Assembly: GCA_035555315.1 (NCBI GenBank)
Contig: DATMGU010000070.1
Span: 1-64,000, forward strand
DNA length: 64,000 nt
Source: DATMGU01 sp035555315
GTDB taxonomy: Bacteria > Pseudomonadota > Alphaproteobacteria > ATCC43930 > CGMCC-115725
Direction of reading: 5' to 3'
The stretch's first letter is position 1; each line of letters opens with the position of its first letter. The notes beneath the pieces were generated by a model that saw nothing but the letters and a program-made list of their open reading frames with translations, ran no database searches and was not told the origin of the DNA. Positions 9,505-18,453 of the stretch are shown piece after piece. The translations under genes were made by a program, and so were the position numbers.

Positions 9505-9516
9505 CTCGACGCCCTC

Positions 9517-9966
9517 TCACGCTGCCGCGGTGTGGATGGCGTCGCGAATGCGCACATAGGTGCCGCATCGACAGATATTGCCGGACATGGCGTCGTCGAT
9601 ATCCGCGTCGGTCGGCTTGGGCGTGGTGTTCAGCAGCGCCGTCGCCGACATGATCTGGCCGGGCTGACAATAGCCGCATTGCACGACCTCCTTGTCGAGC
9701 CAGGCCTGCTGGACCTTGTGGCCGTTCGGCGTAGCGCCGACGCCCTCGATGGTGATCACCGGCTGGTTGCCAAGCGAGCTTACCGGATATTGGCAGGAGC
9801 GCACGGCCTCGCCGCCGACATGCACGGTGCAGGCGCCGCATTGGGCGATGCCGCAGCCGAACTTGGTACCGGTCATGCCCAACACATCGCGCAGGACCCA
9901 GAGCAACGGCATCTCGCCCGGGACGTCGACCTGATAGGTCTCGCCGTTAACAAGCAGATTTATCAT
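9517..9966 (-). CDS. 2Fe-2S subunit of the molybdenum hydroxylase (isoquinoline 1-oxidoreductase alpha type)
   Basis: A small subunit of 149 residues with two iron-sulfur motifs. The plant-ferredoxin-like cluster uses GTKFGCGIAQCGACTVH plus the following RSCQYP, and the C-terminal four-helix cluster uses QCGYCQPGQIM and GNICRCGTYVRI. Length and motif order are those of the family. It is the first gene of the three-gene operon and has no export signal of its own; it would travel with the Tat-signalled large subunit. ATG at 9966 follows a purine-rich GAGAAAACC. The 219 bases upstream contain no other gene and should hold the promoter. Confidence 0.95.
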   Translation of the reverse strand: MINLLVNGETYQVDVPGEMPLLWVLRDVLGMTGTKFGCGIAQCGACTVHVGGEAVRSCQYPVSSLGNQPVITIEGVGATPNGHKVQQAWLDKEVVQCGYCQPGQIMSATALLNTTPKPTDADIDDAMSGNICRCGTYVRIRDAIHTAAA

Positions 9967-10185
9967 GGTTTTCTCCCGCGACGCTTGAGGTGCCGGGTCC
10001 GGCTGGAGCGGCCAACCCCTGATCGAGGTGGCGTCGGCAACCTGGCAAAATGCGTCGAACGCGACCGCGTCCCACGCTCTCTAGCACCCATATAGGGCGT
10101 TTTGGCAAGGAAGCACGCGGCTTCACCGATGCCGGCCGCCAACAGCGCCTCGGTCGTTTCGGATCAGGCATTCCGCCCTCCCCCT

Positions 10186-10689
10186 TCAATCGCTGAACGA
10201 AAATCCCTCGATCACGGCGATGCCAACCTCCTGGGGCCGGTCGGATGAGAGCGTGATCACCCTATCCATCAGCGGCGCGAAACCCTTGGCAACGTGCTTC
10301 GATGTGCAGGGAATGATGGTGATGAGCCCCTTCCGGCGGTCGACGCGAAGACATCGGGCGCCTTTCACGAACGCGGTCTCCGATCTGACGCCCGCGGCCT
10401 TGTGCAGCGGCGCGGCAAAGCCCTTCCAGTCTTTGGGCCACTTTGCATAGTGCCGTGATAGATCCAGAGCGCGCATCACGGTGGCGCCCAACTCCGAAAC
10501 GTCGACGTCTGATGCCAGCCTGAAGATGGGTTCGCTGAACAGACACGGATCGCCACCCGCGGAGCCCGCGAGCGGATGTATGAGGTACCGGTCCGGACGC
10601 AGGTAGACACTGGCCGACGTCATCGACGACGGGATGAGTCGAAAGCCCAAGAACCTCTGTAAAGTCTTCCGCAGCTTGTGGATCCGCAT
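10186..10689 (-). CDS. CdiI-like (DUF1436-type) contact-dependent inhibition immunity protein, orphan
   Basis: A 167-residue soluble protein when started at ATG 10689; an in-frame ATG at 10788 would add 33 residues of non-conserved look. Features I associate with the CdiI/DUF1436 immunity family are: SVYLRPDRYLIHPLAG at the N-terminus; EPIFRLASDVDVSELGATVM; DWKGFAAPLHKAAGV; a basic VKGARCLRVDRRKGLITIIP; and a C-terminal EVGIAVIEG. Such proteins bind and neutralise the toxic C-terminus of a cognate exported toxin. No cdiA or cdiB is present. All genes for the next 14 kb upstream, including the NHLM export operon, are on the same strand. The family assignment is from memory of sequence pattern and remains moderate. 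Confidence 0.5.
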   Translation of the reverse strand: MRIHKLRKTLQRFLGFRLIPSSMTSASVYLRPDRYLIHPLAGSAGGDPCLFSEPIFRLASDVDVSELGATVMRALDLSRHYAKWPKDWKGFAAPLHKAAGVRSETAFVKGARCLRVDRRKGLITIIPCTSKHVAKGFAPLMDRVITLSSDRPQEVGIAVIEGFSFSD

Positions 10690-11145
10690 CGTCACCACGC
10701 CAGGCACCCCCGTGGTTGCTGGTCGGCCATCTGTTGGGCTCGTTTTTTCTCGGCGCCCCCAGGCCGTCGTTTTCAGGTCGGGCGACATCGAGGCCTCGGC
10801 CAGCCTCCAACGAATACATTTCGGGAAGGATCGTCAACCGTCGGTAGTACTGCGATCAGGAAGCGATGGCGGCGTGAGGCGACGCGGCCTTGGACGGCGT
10901 CACGCCGCCCGGCACCAGAGCCGGGGTGCGTTCATCGCCGATCTGACAATGCGGACATCCGACCGGCGTTCCGCGTAGCGACGTCCGAAAACAGAAGATT
11001 GGCGTGCCGGGGCCGACGATGATGAGCACTATGTTTACGCTGTGGCCCTATGATCGGCTAGAGTGAGTCGCTGTCGGTCCTGGGCCGAAGCTTCGTCAAA
11101 CCCGGACCCGCCGGATTGTGGAGCGCTTGGAGGACTAGCCGACTG
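10690..11145. other. 456-bp stretch with no supported gene
   Basis: Short frames occur on both strands but none has a plausible start, a conserved motif or coding-like composition. No repeat or strong hairpin was noticed. It separates the CdiI-like gene from the broken coiled-coil gene. Confidence 0.5.
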
Positions 11146-11645
11146 TCACACAGCGCGCAAAAGGCTTTCGGGATCAGACTCGCCCGTCTTGGCTTCTCGC
11201 TGTGAAAAGGTTTGCGGCTGATTTCGTACGTCGTTCCAGGTTTCCTCGGCCTCCTTCAGTTCCCGTTCGGCCTCGACGACGGCACTGTCACGCGTGCGGA
11301 CGGCCTCATGCTCCAAGCGTCGCCCGTTAAGGTACCCAACAAGCAAGCCGCCTAAGGCACCAATGAGCCCGAAGAGGTGGAATCCTAGAGCGAGCAGGGC
11401 GATGCCCCACACGGACGCCCAGCCCCACCAATGTCTGTGCGTCGAGCGCGCTGTATCGAGCTTGGTCGCCGCGTCAAACAGTTCCTGCCGTCAGTAGCGC
11501 AGGGCAAGGCTTCCTTCTTCGCGGTCTTTCGCCATCAGCTCTTTGCGGAGTTCGGCATCAGGGACGCTGAAATACAACTCGCGAATACGACGCGTAGTGC
11601 GTTCCTGATGGAACTTTTCCTCTGCTTCCTCGATTTCTCTCTACC
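11146..11645 (-). pseudogene. broken coiled-coil / membrane-anchor gene of unknown function
   Basis: Reading leftward from about 11645, one frame continues from the edge of the intron remnant: a charged coiled-coil (EIEEAEEKFHQERTTRRI), then ELYFSVPDAELRKELMAKD. It is broken by TGA at 11491-11493 after SLALRY and then resumes without frame change as RQELFDAATKLDTARS. The tail is an 88-residue stretch from a possible ATG at 11412, with a hydrophobic helix (GIALLALGFHLFGLIGALGG) and a second acidic coiled coil ending at 11146. Homogeneous composition on both sides of the stop indicates one original gene that lost its 5' end to the group II intron and then acquired a nonsense mutation. The 88-residue part could still be translated. 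Family not recognised. Confidence 0.6.
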
Positions 11646-12454
11646 AGTGCCGCGATGCCGAGCGGGCGCTGTCGGCCATCCGGCTTCGGTATGTACTGCC
11701 GCCGTGATGGTTGCGCCCGGTACGCGCCGCGATGGACCCGGCCGCAGAGATCATCGAGGCGCGCCTCGACCCCCTCGCCATAGTCCTGCCATGTCATGCC
11801 GTCGATGCCGGGGACCGCTTCCCGCTTCAGCGCGAAAAAGGCGTCCCGGAGCCGATCGATATCGACATGGTGCAGCAACGCCGTGAACCGTTCCTCCTTC
11901 CGCAGCCGTGCGGCTGTCCGTACGCGGTCCAGACCGTGGGACGCGCCTGACCGGCTCGGTGTCCGGAGCGTGCCGTCCTGGCCCGCGTTCTCCTCGGCCC
12001 CCGCCCTTCGCTCCACCCGCTCCCCGTCCGGTTGCCCGACCGCGTTCGCAAGCTTCACCGCTACTATGGCGGGGTCTGACTTCTCGCCCTCGTGCTTCAT
12101 CGGCTTCGGCTCGGCGCCTTCCCGATGCGGACCACCGGCATACGCCGATGGCCAAAGGCGAGATCTCCCGGTTTCCGTACGAGGAGCGTGCGCACATGCC
12201 AGGGTCTGCGACCACGCAGGGCCGGTCGCCCGCTCGCCGTTCACGCAAGCGACCGTATTGCCTTCCGCAGGGACAATGGCGTCGGCACCCCAGAGGATAT
12301 TTTCGAGGCTCAATACCTGGCCTATGCGTACCCCTACCGACGCTTCGCCCCCAGCCTCACGACCGACGACGCACGGCTCGGGGCCAATGCGGTTCGCTAA
12401 ACCTTCATCGTAGTGGACTTCCGCCACCTACTCCTCGCCGGCCTCCCGGCGCAC
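11645..12454 (-). mobile_element. 5' remnant of a group II intron
   Basis: On the minus strand, RNA-like sequence upstream of the maturase start resembles domain I of bacterial group II introns. It contains gtgcg at 12454-12450 followed by a GC-rich hairpin, then ggtggcggaagtccac and cgaaccgcattggccccgag. It leads into a maturase start at 12100. The copy stops abruptly near 11645 inside the reverse-transcriptase domain, so domains II-VI and most of the maturase are missing. The exact 5' boundary is uncertain; gtgcg at 12454 fits the consensus start, but related sequence could extend to about 12640. It lies between the giant-protein gene and the broken coiled-coil gene. Confidence 0.65.
11646..12100 (-). 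pseudogene. ltrA: truncated group II intron reverse transcriptase/maturase
   Basis: The maturase frame starts at ATG 12100 with MKHEGEKSDPAIVAVKLAN, the usual start of this intron-encoded protein family. It continues through ERFTALLHHVDIDRLRDAFF, the RT-0 segment VPGIDGMTWQDYGEGVEARL, and RGAYRAQPSRRQYIPKPDG into RPLGIAAL. Family members then continue with EDKIVQ and later YADD, but here homology ends at about 11645 and unrelated sequence follows. About 150 of some 450-600 residues remain. The catalytic YADD, maturase and endonuclease regions are gone, so it cannot support splicing or retrohoming. Confidence 0.85.
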
Positions 12455-12651
12455 TGTCCCCAGCTTTCCAAGATCGCTGGTCAATGGCGTATACAGCGCC
12501 CTATTCCGATCGCTTTCAGAGAGTCGGATACCAAGGCTCGCTGCTTGAAGCTGCTTTGTTCGCCTGGCCACACTCAACGAAGTCAGAATCGTCCACTTCA
12601 GCGCCGTGCCGTTGCTGCCGACCGTGACGACAGGTCCTAACTCCGCTTTAG

Positions 12652-15600
12652 CTAGAGGAACGCGACACCCATTAGACGTTTGCTTGTAGCTGCGGTCTCC
12701 ATATCGCGTAGTCCCTCCAGACCTTCCGAAATGGCGTTGTAGGCCTTGTTAAACATTTCCACCGCCTGCTCAACTGCGGCCTTCAGCGCGACCAGCGAAG
12801 AACGCGGATCAAACAAACCTATGAGCGCGCTCAGGTTGTCGGCGAACTTCAGTATCGCCGGGCCGACGGAGGAAAGATCTCCGTTCGCCAGACCGTTGAA
12901 GATATCGTTGGCCCCTTCCCAGGCGCCAATCGCGGCATCGACCTTATGGCCGATAAAAGCGCCAGCGCCTTCGACGAGTATGGATTTCGCCATGGTGAGC
13001 GCCTCCAGGCCGACCTCCATAAACATCGTCATCCCCGGACCGATCGCGTCACGGAAGCCTTCCACCTTGATCAGATAGCCGGCGGCAGTAATGGCCAGGC
13101 TGGAAGCGACGGAGGCGGGCCCACCGGCGAACGCCTTAGCGAGCGAGCCCCCCATCACAACCCATGTCGCAGAGTTGTCGCTGATCATCTGGCCTGCGCC
13201 GCTGGTGGAAAGACTGCCGGTCAGCACGAGAGACGCCGCCGAAGAATTCGCCACTTTTGAAACCATATCCGAAACATTTCCGGTGATCCGGCCCAGTTCG
13301 ACGGCAACCGAACCGGCGGCGGCTTCAATGAGGCGCTCCCGTTCCGCCGCGCTGAGATTGGCGTTCATATTTGCCGCGCGGACCTTGTTCTCGGCCTCCT
13401 GGAGTTCGGGTTGCATGAGTTCGTTGCGGAGCTTCGAATAGCGCTCGCTTGCTTCAGCCGACAAATTGCCGTCCGGCCCGATCTCGCGTCCCATGGCGAT
13501 CTGCATGCCGGCGAGGACGAGGTCTCGGTTCACCTGATCGTTGGCACCAACCACCCACTGCGCGAAACCGGTTCCACTGCTGCTCGGTGCCGCTATAGCC
13601 GTCCGATAAAGTGTGAGCGCGGCGAGAGCGTGCTGCACTTCGGCGCCTTGCTTCACCATGTCGTCAGCCGCCGCAGCGGCGGCTGCGGGGCTCTGATGCT
13701 TCAGTGCCTCTGTATACAAGCTTGCATAGCTGGAGACAGACGTCGCCTTTTCGACGAGATCGAGAATCTTCTGGTAGGCCACGCCCTTGGCTGCGTCAGA
13801 TTGCCCGCTTCGATACACGCTATCGAGCGCCGATATTGTGTCACTGAACGTCGCGCCGCTGGCGACCCGGTCGGCAAGCCGGGTGGAGACGAGCAACTTC
13901 AGTTCGTCCTGCGCGGTGGAATTTGGCAATGAGTCGATCTTGTCGATGAGATCGATCAAGGCGCTATCGGGCACCTTACCGTCGAACTGGTCGATCAACC
14001 CGCCGATATCGCCCCGATTGACCGCTCCGGCGACGAAAAGCTCCACCAGGGTGGACAGGGCCTCCCCATCGGACGTGGCAAGCGAAAGTTTTTGATTGGC
14101 CAGCGTGGTCCTGATATTGCCAAGTGCTTCGGCGATCGAGGCAACCGCGACAACACCCTTGGCGTCCAGGATCTCGTCCAGATGCTTGATCGCTTCCGCG
14201 GCGACCGGCGCGCCGCTTTGCGCCGCACCCGCGACAAGCATGGCAAGCGCGCCTGCGACATCGGCCTGCATTGCCGTGGCGATTACGACCGCGGCCGAAG
14301 CCGCAGAGGCCGGGTCGACGCGACCGGCGGCGACATCGGTGCCGAGCGAACGCGCGATTTCCGACCCGCCAATCGCGGGCGTCGCCCCCGCCAATTGAGC
14401 ATAGATTTTTGGATTTTCGGTATCAACGCTCTCCAGCAGGTTGGCCAGCATGGCGCCGAAGCTGCGCTCGGAGAGGGCAGCCGCGTCCCTTAGAACGTCG
14501 ATCGCCTTGAACGGCGTCATCGCGCCCTCACCGACTTCACGGGCGAGTTCGGCAAATATAGCCCCGGACGCGATCCGCGATTGCAATAGCGGCAAAGCTG
14601 CCTGCATGACGTAATTGCTGGCATCGCGCTCGAGCAGCGCGACGAGCACGGCGTCGACGCTGGTGCCGAGTTTTGTCGCCTCGGCAACCAGCTTGTTAAG
14701 TTCCGTACCGGCGTTCTCGCGGGCGTTTTCGACGACCTTCAACGCATCTCCGCTCTCGATCCGGGCGAGAAACGCCTCGCCCGCGGCATTCACCATGCCC
14801 AACTTGTTCAGCGCGTCCGTAAACGACGCGCTGACGGCGTCCTGGAGCGCCGTCCGTTGGTCTGCGTCCCGAAAATATGGGGCCGTACTTACGCCGGGCA
14901 GCAGGCCCTGCTGAATATTCAAATTGGTCATGCCGACGACCGCCGCGATATCAGCCAGGACCGCGGAGGTGCTGGCCTCGCCGGTTTTCACTTCCAGCGC
15001 AAGCCCCTGACCCAGCACGTCGCGGCCCGCCGCGCTGGTGATAACCTCAAACGATAGAAGTCCGATGGCGCCTTTTAAATAGGCGGTCAGGGTAGCGTTA
15101 GCTGGCTCTGCTGCGCCGCCCGGAATGACGCCCCAGGCCTTTGCCATATCGACAATCAGGTCGAGCTGCGATTCACCGACCATCGCGGCCAGTGCCACAG
15201 CGCCACGCAGATCCTCCCGCGCCTGCTCCACCTTGAACACCGTCCATTGCGAGGCAGTGGCAGCGTAAGCCCCAACAGTGATTGTTTTTTCGACGCTTTG
15301 ACGCTCCGCCGCCCAGTCGAAATTGTCTAGCCCGTGTGACGCGATCCCGCGTAGCGTTGCGCTTTCGGCGTGACCAGCCGGCAGTGCGGCCAAGATCGCG
15401 GCCTGTCCGCTGGGCATCTGGTCTCGGAACCATTCCAAAGCGTCGTCGCGCGCGGCCGCCGAGACCGGCGCGTCCGCCAATAGGGCCAACCCGGTCGCCG
15501 CTACCAGACGGTCCACGCCGTCCCAGACCGCGCGCATCGCCTGGCGAGCGGGTCCTTGAATATTCCAGTGATCGTTTGTCCTGGACAGGCCTTCGCGGGC

Positions 15601-18441
15601 AAACGCGTGCTCGGCGATACGTTCGATCTCTGCCATGATTTCGCTGGGCGATTGCCCACCTTCGGTCACCGCGTCCTTCAGCGCCGCGACCCAGCTTGCC
15701 TGTGTCGCGGCGTCCCCGGTTAGCATCCTGCCCAATTCGGCGCGCAGCGCGTCGCGATACTGCCATTGCTGCGATGTCGGGGAGAGATCTCTGGTGTTGG
15801 TCGAATTGCCCAGATTCTCCAGGACATCGACAAACAGCGATCCGGTGAACACATCGGCCGTCTCGCCAAGCTTCGTGATCAACTCGATGATCTGTGGGGC
15901 GTATTTTATGCCGAACATGTCGGCTTCCGCGATCACCGCGCGGGCAATCTGACCAGACGCGACGGAGGCGTGAAATTCATTCCGCAGCTCGTTGATTTGT
16001 GCGGCCGTCTCTAGATTTACGCCGACGGCTGAGGCCGTCGCGTCGACAAGCTTCGCCTCACCAAGCTCGGCTGCGATTTTGGACAGCAGGCTCCGGTCGT
16101 AATACCCCAGGTTTGCGGCGAACTCGTGCGTTTCGATGGCTGTGAACACCGACCGCGCCACGTCCCTCGCCTCGTCCGCGGTAAGGGCGCCTTTGGCAAT
16201 GAGCGCCGCGACCGCCGGAGCCGCGGCGTCGTCGATAGTGACGCCGGCCTCCGTGTACACGCGCGCCAGCACGCCGCCGATATCCATGTCGGCCGCGTCG
16301 GCAACAATCGCGAGCTTCTGCAATATCTGTGAGAGACCCAGGTTGCTCTGCACCTGCGCGGCCGCGGCGATCAGCGGCGACGGGACGACGCCGAGTTCGT
16401 TCCGGAGTTCCGCGAGCAGCAGCGCGCTGTCCGGTGCGCCGGCCTCGATCAACGCGGCAGCAAGTTCCGCCTGCCGCAGAGCAACGACGCCGGCCGGTGT
16501 TCCCGAACCCAAATCCGCGACAATCTGGTCGGCTTCCGTAGCTTCCAGACGGCCTGCCAGAACCGCGCCGACCAGGTCGTCGACAGCCGTCCCGCTATAG
16601 ATTGCGCTTGCCATGGGCCCGGCCAGCATGCTGGCCATCCGGCCTTCGGCCGCGACTTTCGTATTCAAGCTCTCTTTGACCTCCACCATCAGGGCGAGGA
16701 CCATGCCGGGCATATCGGCGACGCCGCGAATCACCGCCATGACGTCGGCGGACCGCCCGATCGTGGTGCGCAGCAAGGGCATGATTGCGTCGCCGAGCGC
16801 CTCCGCCCCAGCGGCGCTTAGGCCTTTGAGCACCGAGCAAGCCGCCGTGAGCTCACTTGCAGTGTTCACCTTCAACGCCAAGGCCTCGCCGACGCGGGTC
16901 AGGACGTTGGCAATCACGGCATCCGGGAATTCAGAGATCGGCAGCGTGTTATCGGCAATAAGCATCGCCGCGGCGAGTTTCGCGTCGGTGAGATCGAGCG
17001 TGCCGTCCGCGGCCTCTTTGCTGAGCGCCGCGAAGACGGCGTTTGGTATCAACGCGCTGAACGCTGCTTTCGCGTCGCCGGCTTCAGCCGCGATCGCTTT
17101 GAGCAGGGGCTCGAAGGTCGATGGCTGATCGGTCCCAGCGTCATACTGATTCATCAGTGCCGTCACCATGCCGGCCGGCGTGACGACACCTTCGTCCAGA
17201 AGGCGGCCGATGACGGTCGGGTTCGGATCAGTGGAAAGCGCGGTCACAAATGCTTCCTTGAGGAAGCCGGAGGTCTCATTGCTGGCCGGCAGCGCGAGCA
17301 GGCAGTCGACCATCAGCCACGCGGCGCCTTCGCCGAACGTCCCTTGCAACGCCTCATTCGCCCACGCGATCTGCGCACTCAGATCGCCCCCAGCGGCCAC
17401 GGTGTCGACCAGGACGCACGCGAAAAATGCAGGTAACCCGCCTGGTATCGCTGTCGCACGATCCAGAAATATCTCTGGGACAACCGGCGCGACATCGAGG
17501 CCGTCAAGTTCCAAAGACTGGCTCGCATAGGCATCAGCCAGAGCATTCGCATCCGCCGGAAGTGCGGCGGCATCCGCGACCAGGCGCTCAACCATCGCCT
17601 GACGCGCGGCCTGCATGGCCGGCTCGCCGTAAAGCGCCATGTCGCCGGATTGCACCCAGGCCGACATCTGCCGATAGGTCTCAAGCGTTGCCTCGCGGCT
17701 TCCACTTTCGCTCAACTCAACAAAGGCGTCGCCGAATTGTTCTGTGGTGATGACGCCCTCGGCGAGCAAGACCCCGGTTTGATTGTCGGGCCGTGCCATG
17801 ATCTCGATGAGATGACCTGTAAAATCGGCACGCAGGCCGCTTGCGGCCTCGGCACGACCAGCGGCTTCGAACGCCTCAACTGCAGCGTTCAACAGCTCCA
17901 GCCCCGCCCGAGGCTCGGTTTCGCTCAGCGTAGCCGCCAGCACCGACAGCTTGTCGGGTTGGAACTCCGGCGAGTCGAGCAGATCGTAAAGTGCTGCGGT
18001 CGGCGGCCCCGAATCGCCGTCCGCGAACCTATCCAACAGCGCCGTCGAGATCTGCCCGATCTCCCGCGCGTGGGTAGCGGGGTCCAGTTGGCTCAGCACG
18101 TCGCGGAAAGTGCCCAGCGCACCGTCGAGCTTCCCGTCAGCGATGTCCCCCGCAAGGGCGGCCACCCGTGTACCATCCGCTGGACTAGCATCAGCGGCGT
18201 CGTTCGTACTTTGTACCGTGTGACTGAATTGGAGCTGGTCGACATCGACCAGCCCCGGAAGCTCGGCTTCCCCTTCCGCCGCCGCGCCGTCGGCGACCTG
18301 GCTGATCAGTCCCGCATCCGACATGTCGCTGATCCGAGCCTGGTCGGAATTAGCCAACCCGCCCGCCACTCCATCGAGTTCATCGAGTGACATCGGTGTC
18401 GGCGCGGCAACGACGCGACTGGTATGATTCGGATTCGGCAT
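12652..18441 (-). CDS. giant alanine-rich helical protein with double-glycine leader, putative NHLM-exported cargo
   Basis: A 1929-residue protein whose N-terminus ends in MSLDELDGVAGG (residues 17-28). This matches the double-glycine leader consensus with E at -8, L at -7, V at -4 and GG at -2/-1, so export with cleavage after G28 is predicted. ATG 18441 is preferred over in-frame GTG 18450 because AAAGGTG lies at suitable distance. The mature part is acidic, Ala-rich, almost entirely helical in look and has only three cysteines (about 342, 380, 535). A short motif of the type G-x-hydrophobic-(T/D/E) recurs, for example EGVITTEQF, EGVVTPAGM, KGALTADEA and EGAMTPFKA. Residues about 1734-1832 are Gly/Ala-rich and hydrophobic. 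No known domain is recognised. It is the last gene of the transporter operon, 12 bases after the second ABC gene. Confidence 0.85.
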   Translation of the reverse strand: MPNPNHTSRVVAAPTPMSLDELDGVAGGLANSDQARISDMSDAGLISQVADGAAAEGEAELPGLVDVDQLQFSHTVQSTNDAADASPADGTRVAALAGDIADGKLDGALGTFRDVLSQLDPATHAREIGQISTALLDRFADGDSGPPTAALYDLLDSPEFQPDKLSVLAATLSETEPRAGLELLNAAVEAFEAAGRAEAASGLRADFTGHLIEIMARPDNQTGVLLAEGVITTEQFGDAFVELSESGSREATLETYRQMSAWVQSGDMALYGEPAMQAARQAMVERLVADAAALPADANALADAYASQSLELDGLDVAPVVPEIFLDRATAIPGGLPAFFACVLVDTVAAGGDLSAQIAWANEALQGTFGEGAAWLMVDCLLALPASNETSGFLKEAFVTALSTDPNPTVIGRLLDEGVVTPAGMVTALMNQYDAGTDQPSTFEPLLKAIAAEAGDAKAAFSALIPNAVFAALSKEAADGTLDLTDAKLAAAMLIADNTLPISEFPDAVIANVLTRVGEALALKVNTASELTAACSVLKGLSAAGAEALGDAIMPLLRTTIGRSADVMAVIRGVADMPGMVLALMVEVKESLNTKVAAEGRMASMLAGPMASAIYSGTAVDDLVGAVLAGRLEATEADQIVADLGSGTPAGVVALRQAELAAALIEAGAPDSALLLAELRNELGVVPSPLIAAAAQVQSNLGLSQILQKLAIVADAADMDIGGVLARVYTEAGVTIDDAAAPAVAALIAKGALTADEARDVARSVFTAIETHEFAANLGYYDRSLLSKIAAELGEAKLVDATASAVGVNLETAAQINELRNEFHASVASGQIARAVIAEADMFGIKYAPQIIELITKLGETADVFTGSLFVDVLENLGNSTNTRDLSPTSQQWQYRDALRAELGRMLTGDAATQASWVAALKDAVTEGGQSPSEIMAEIERIAEHAFAREGLSRTNDHWNIQGPARQAMRAVWDGVDRLVAATGLALLADAPVSAAARDDALEWFRDQMPSGQAAILAALPAGHAESATLRGIASHGLDNFDWAAERQSVEKTITVGAYAATASQWTVFKVEQAREDLRGAVALAAMVGESQLDLIVDMAKAWGVIPGGAAEPANATLTAYLKGAIGLLSFEVITSAAGRDVLGQGLALEVKTGEASTSAVLADIAAVVGMTNLNIQQGLLPGVSTAPYFRDADQRTALQDAVSASFTDALNKLGMVNAAGEAFLARIESGDALKVVENARENAGTELNKLVAEATKLGTSVDAVLVALLERDASNYVMQAALPLLQSRIASGAIFAELAREVGEGAMTPFKAIDVLRDAAALSERSFGAMLANLLESVDTENPKIYAQLAGATPAIGGSEIARSLGTDVAAGRVDPASAASAAVVIATAMQADVAGALAMLVAGAAQSGAPVAAEAIKHLDEILDAKGVVAVASIAEALGNIRTTLANQKLSLATSDGEALSTLVELFVAGAVNRGDIGGLIDQFDGKVPDSALIDLIDKIDSLPNSTAQDELKLLVSTRLADRVASGATFSDTISALDSVYRSGQSDAAKGVAYQKILDLVEKATSVSSYASLYTEALKHQSPAAAAAAADDMVKQGAEVQHALAALTLYRTAIAAPSSSGTGFAQWVVGANDQVNRDLVLAGMQIAMGREIGPDGNLSAEASERYSKLRNELMQPELQEAENKVRAANMNANLSAAERERLIEAAAGSVAVELGRITGNVSDMVSKVANSSAASLVLTGSLSTSGAGQMISDNSATWVVMGGSLAKAFAGGPASVASSLAITAAGYLIKVEGFRDAIGPGMTMFMEVGLEALTMAKSILVEGAGAFIGHKVDAAIGAWEGANDIFNGLANGDLSSVGPAILKFADNLSALIGLFDPRSSLVALKAAVEQAVEMFNKAYNAISEGLEGLRDMETAATSKRLMGVAFL
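18358..18441 (-). other. double-glycine leader peptide coding segment of the giant protein
   Basis: Codons 1-28 encode the leader. The last 12 residues, MSLDELDGVAGG, are followed by LANSDQ. The GG codons lie at 18363-18358. The pattern is that recognised by C39 peptidase domains, and an intact one is encoded upstream in the same operon. Cleavage is inferred. Confidence 0.75.
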
Positions 18442-18453
18442 GACGAACACCTT

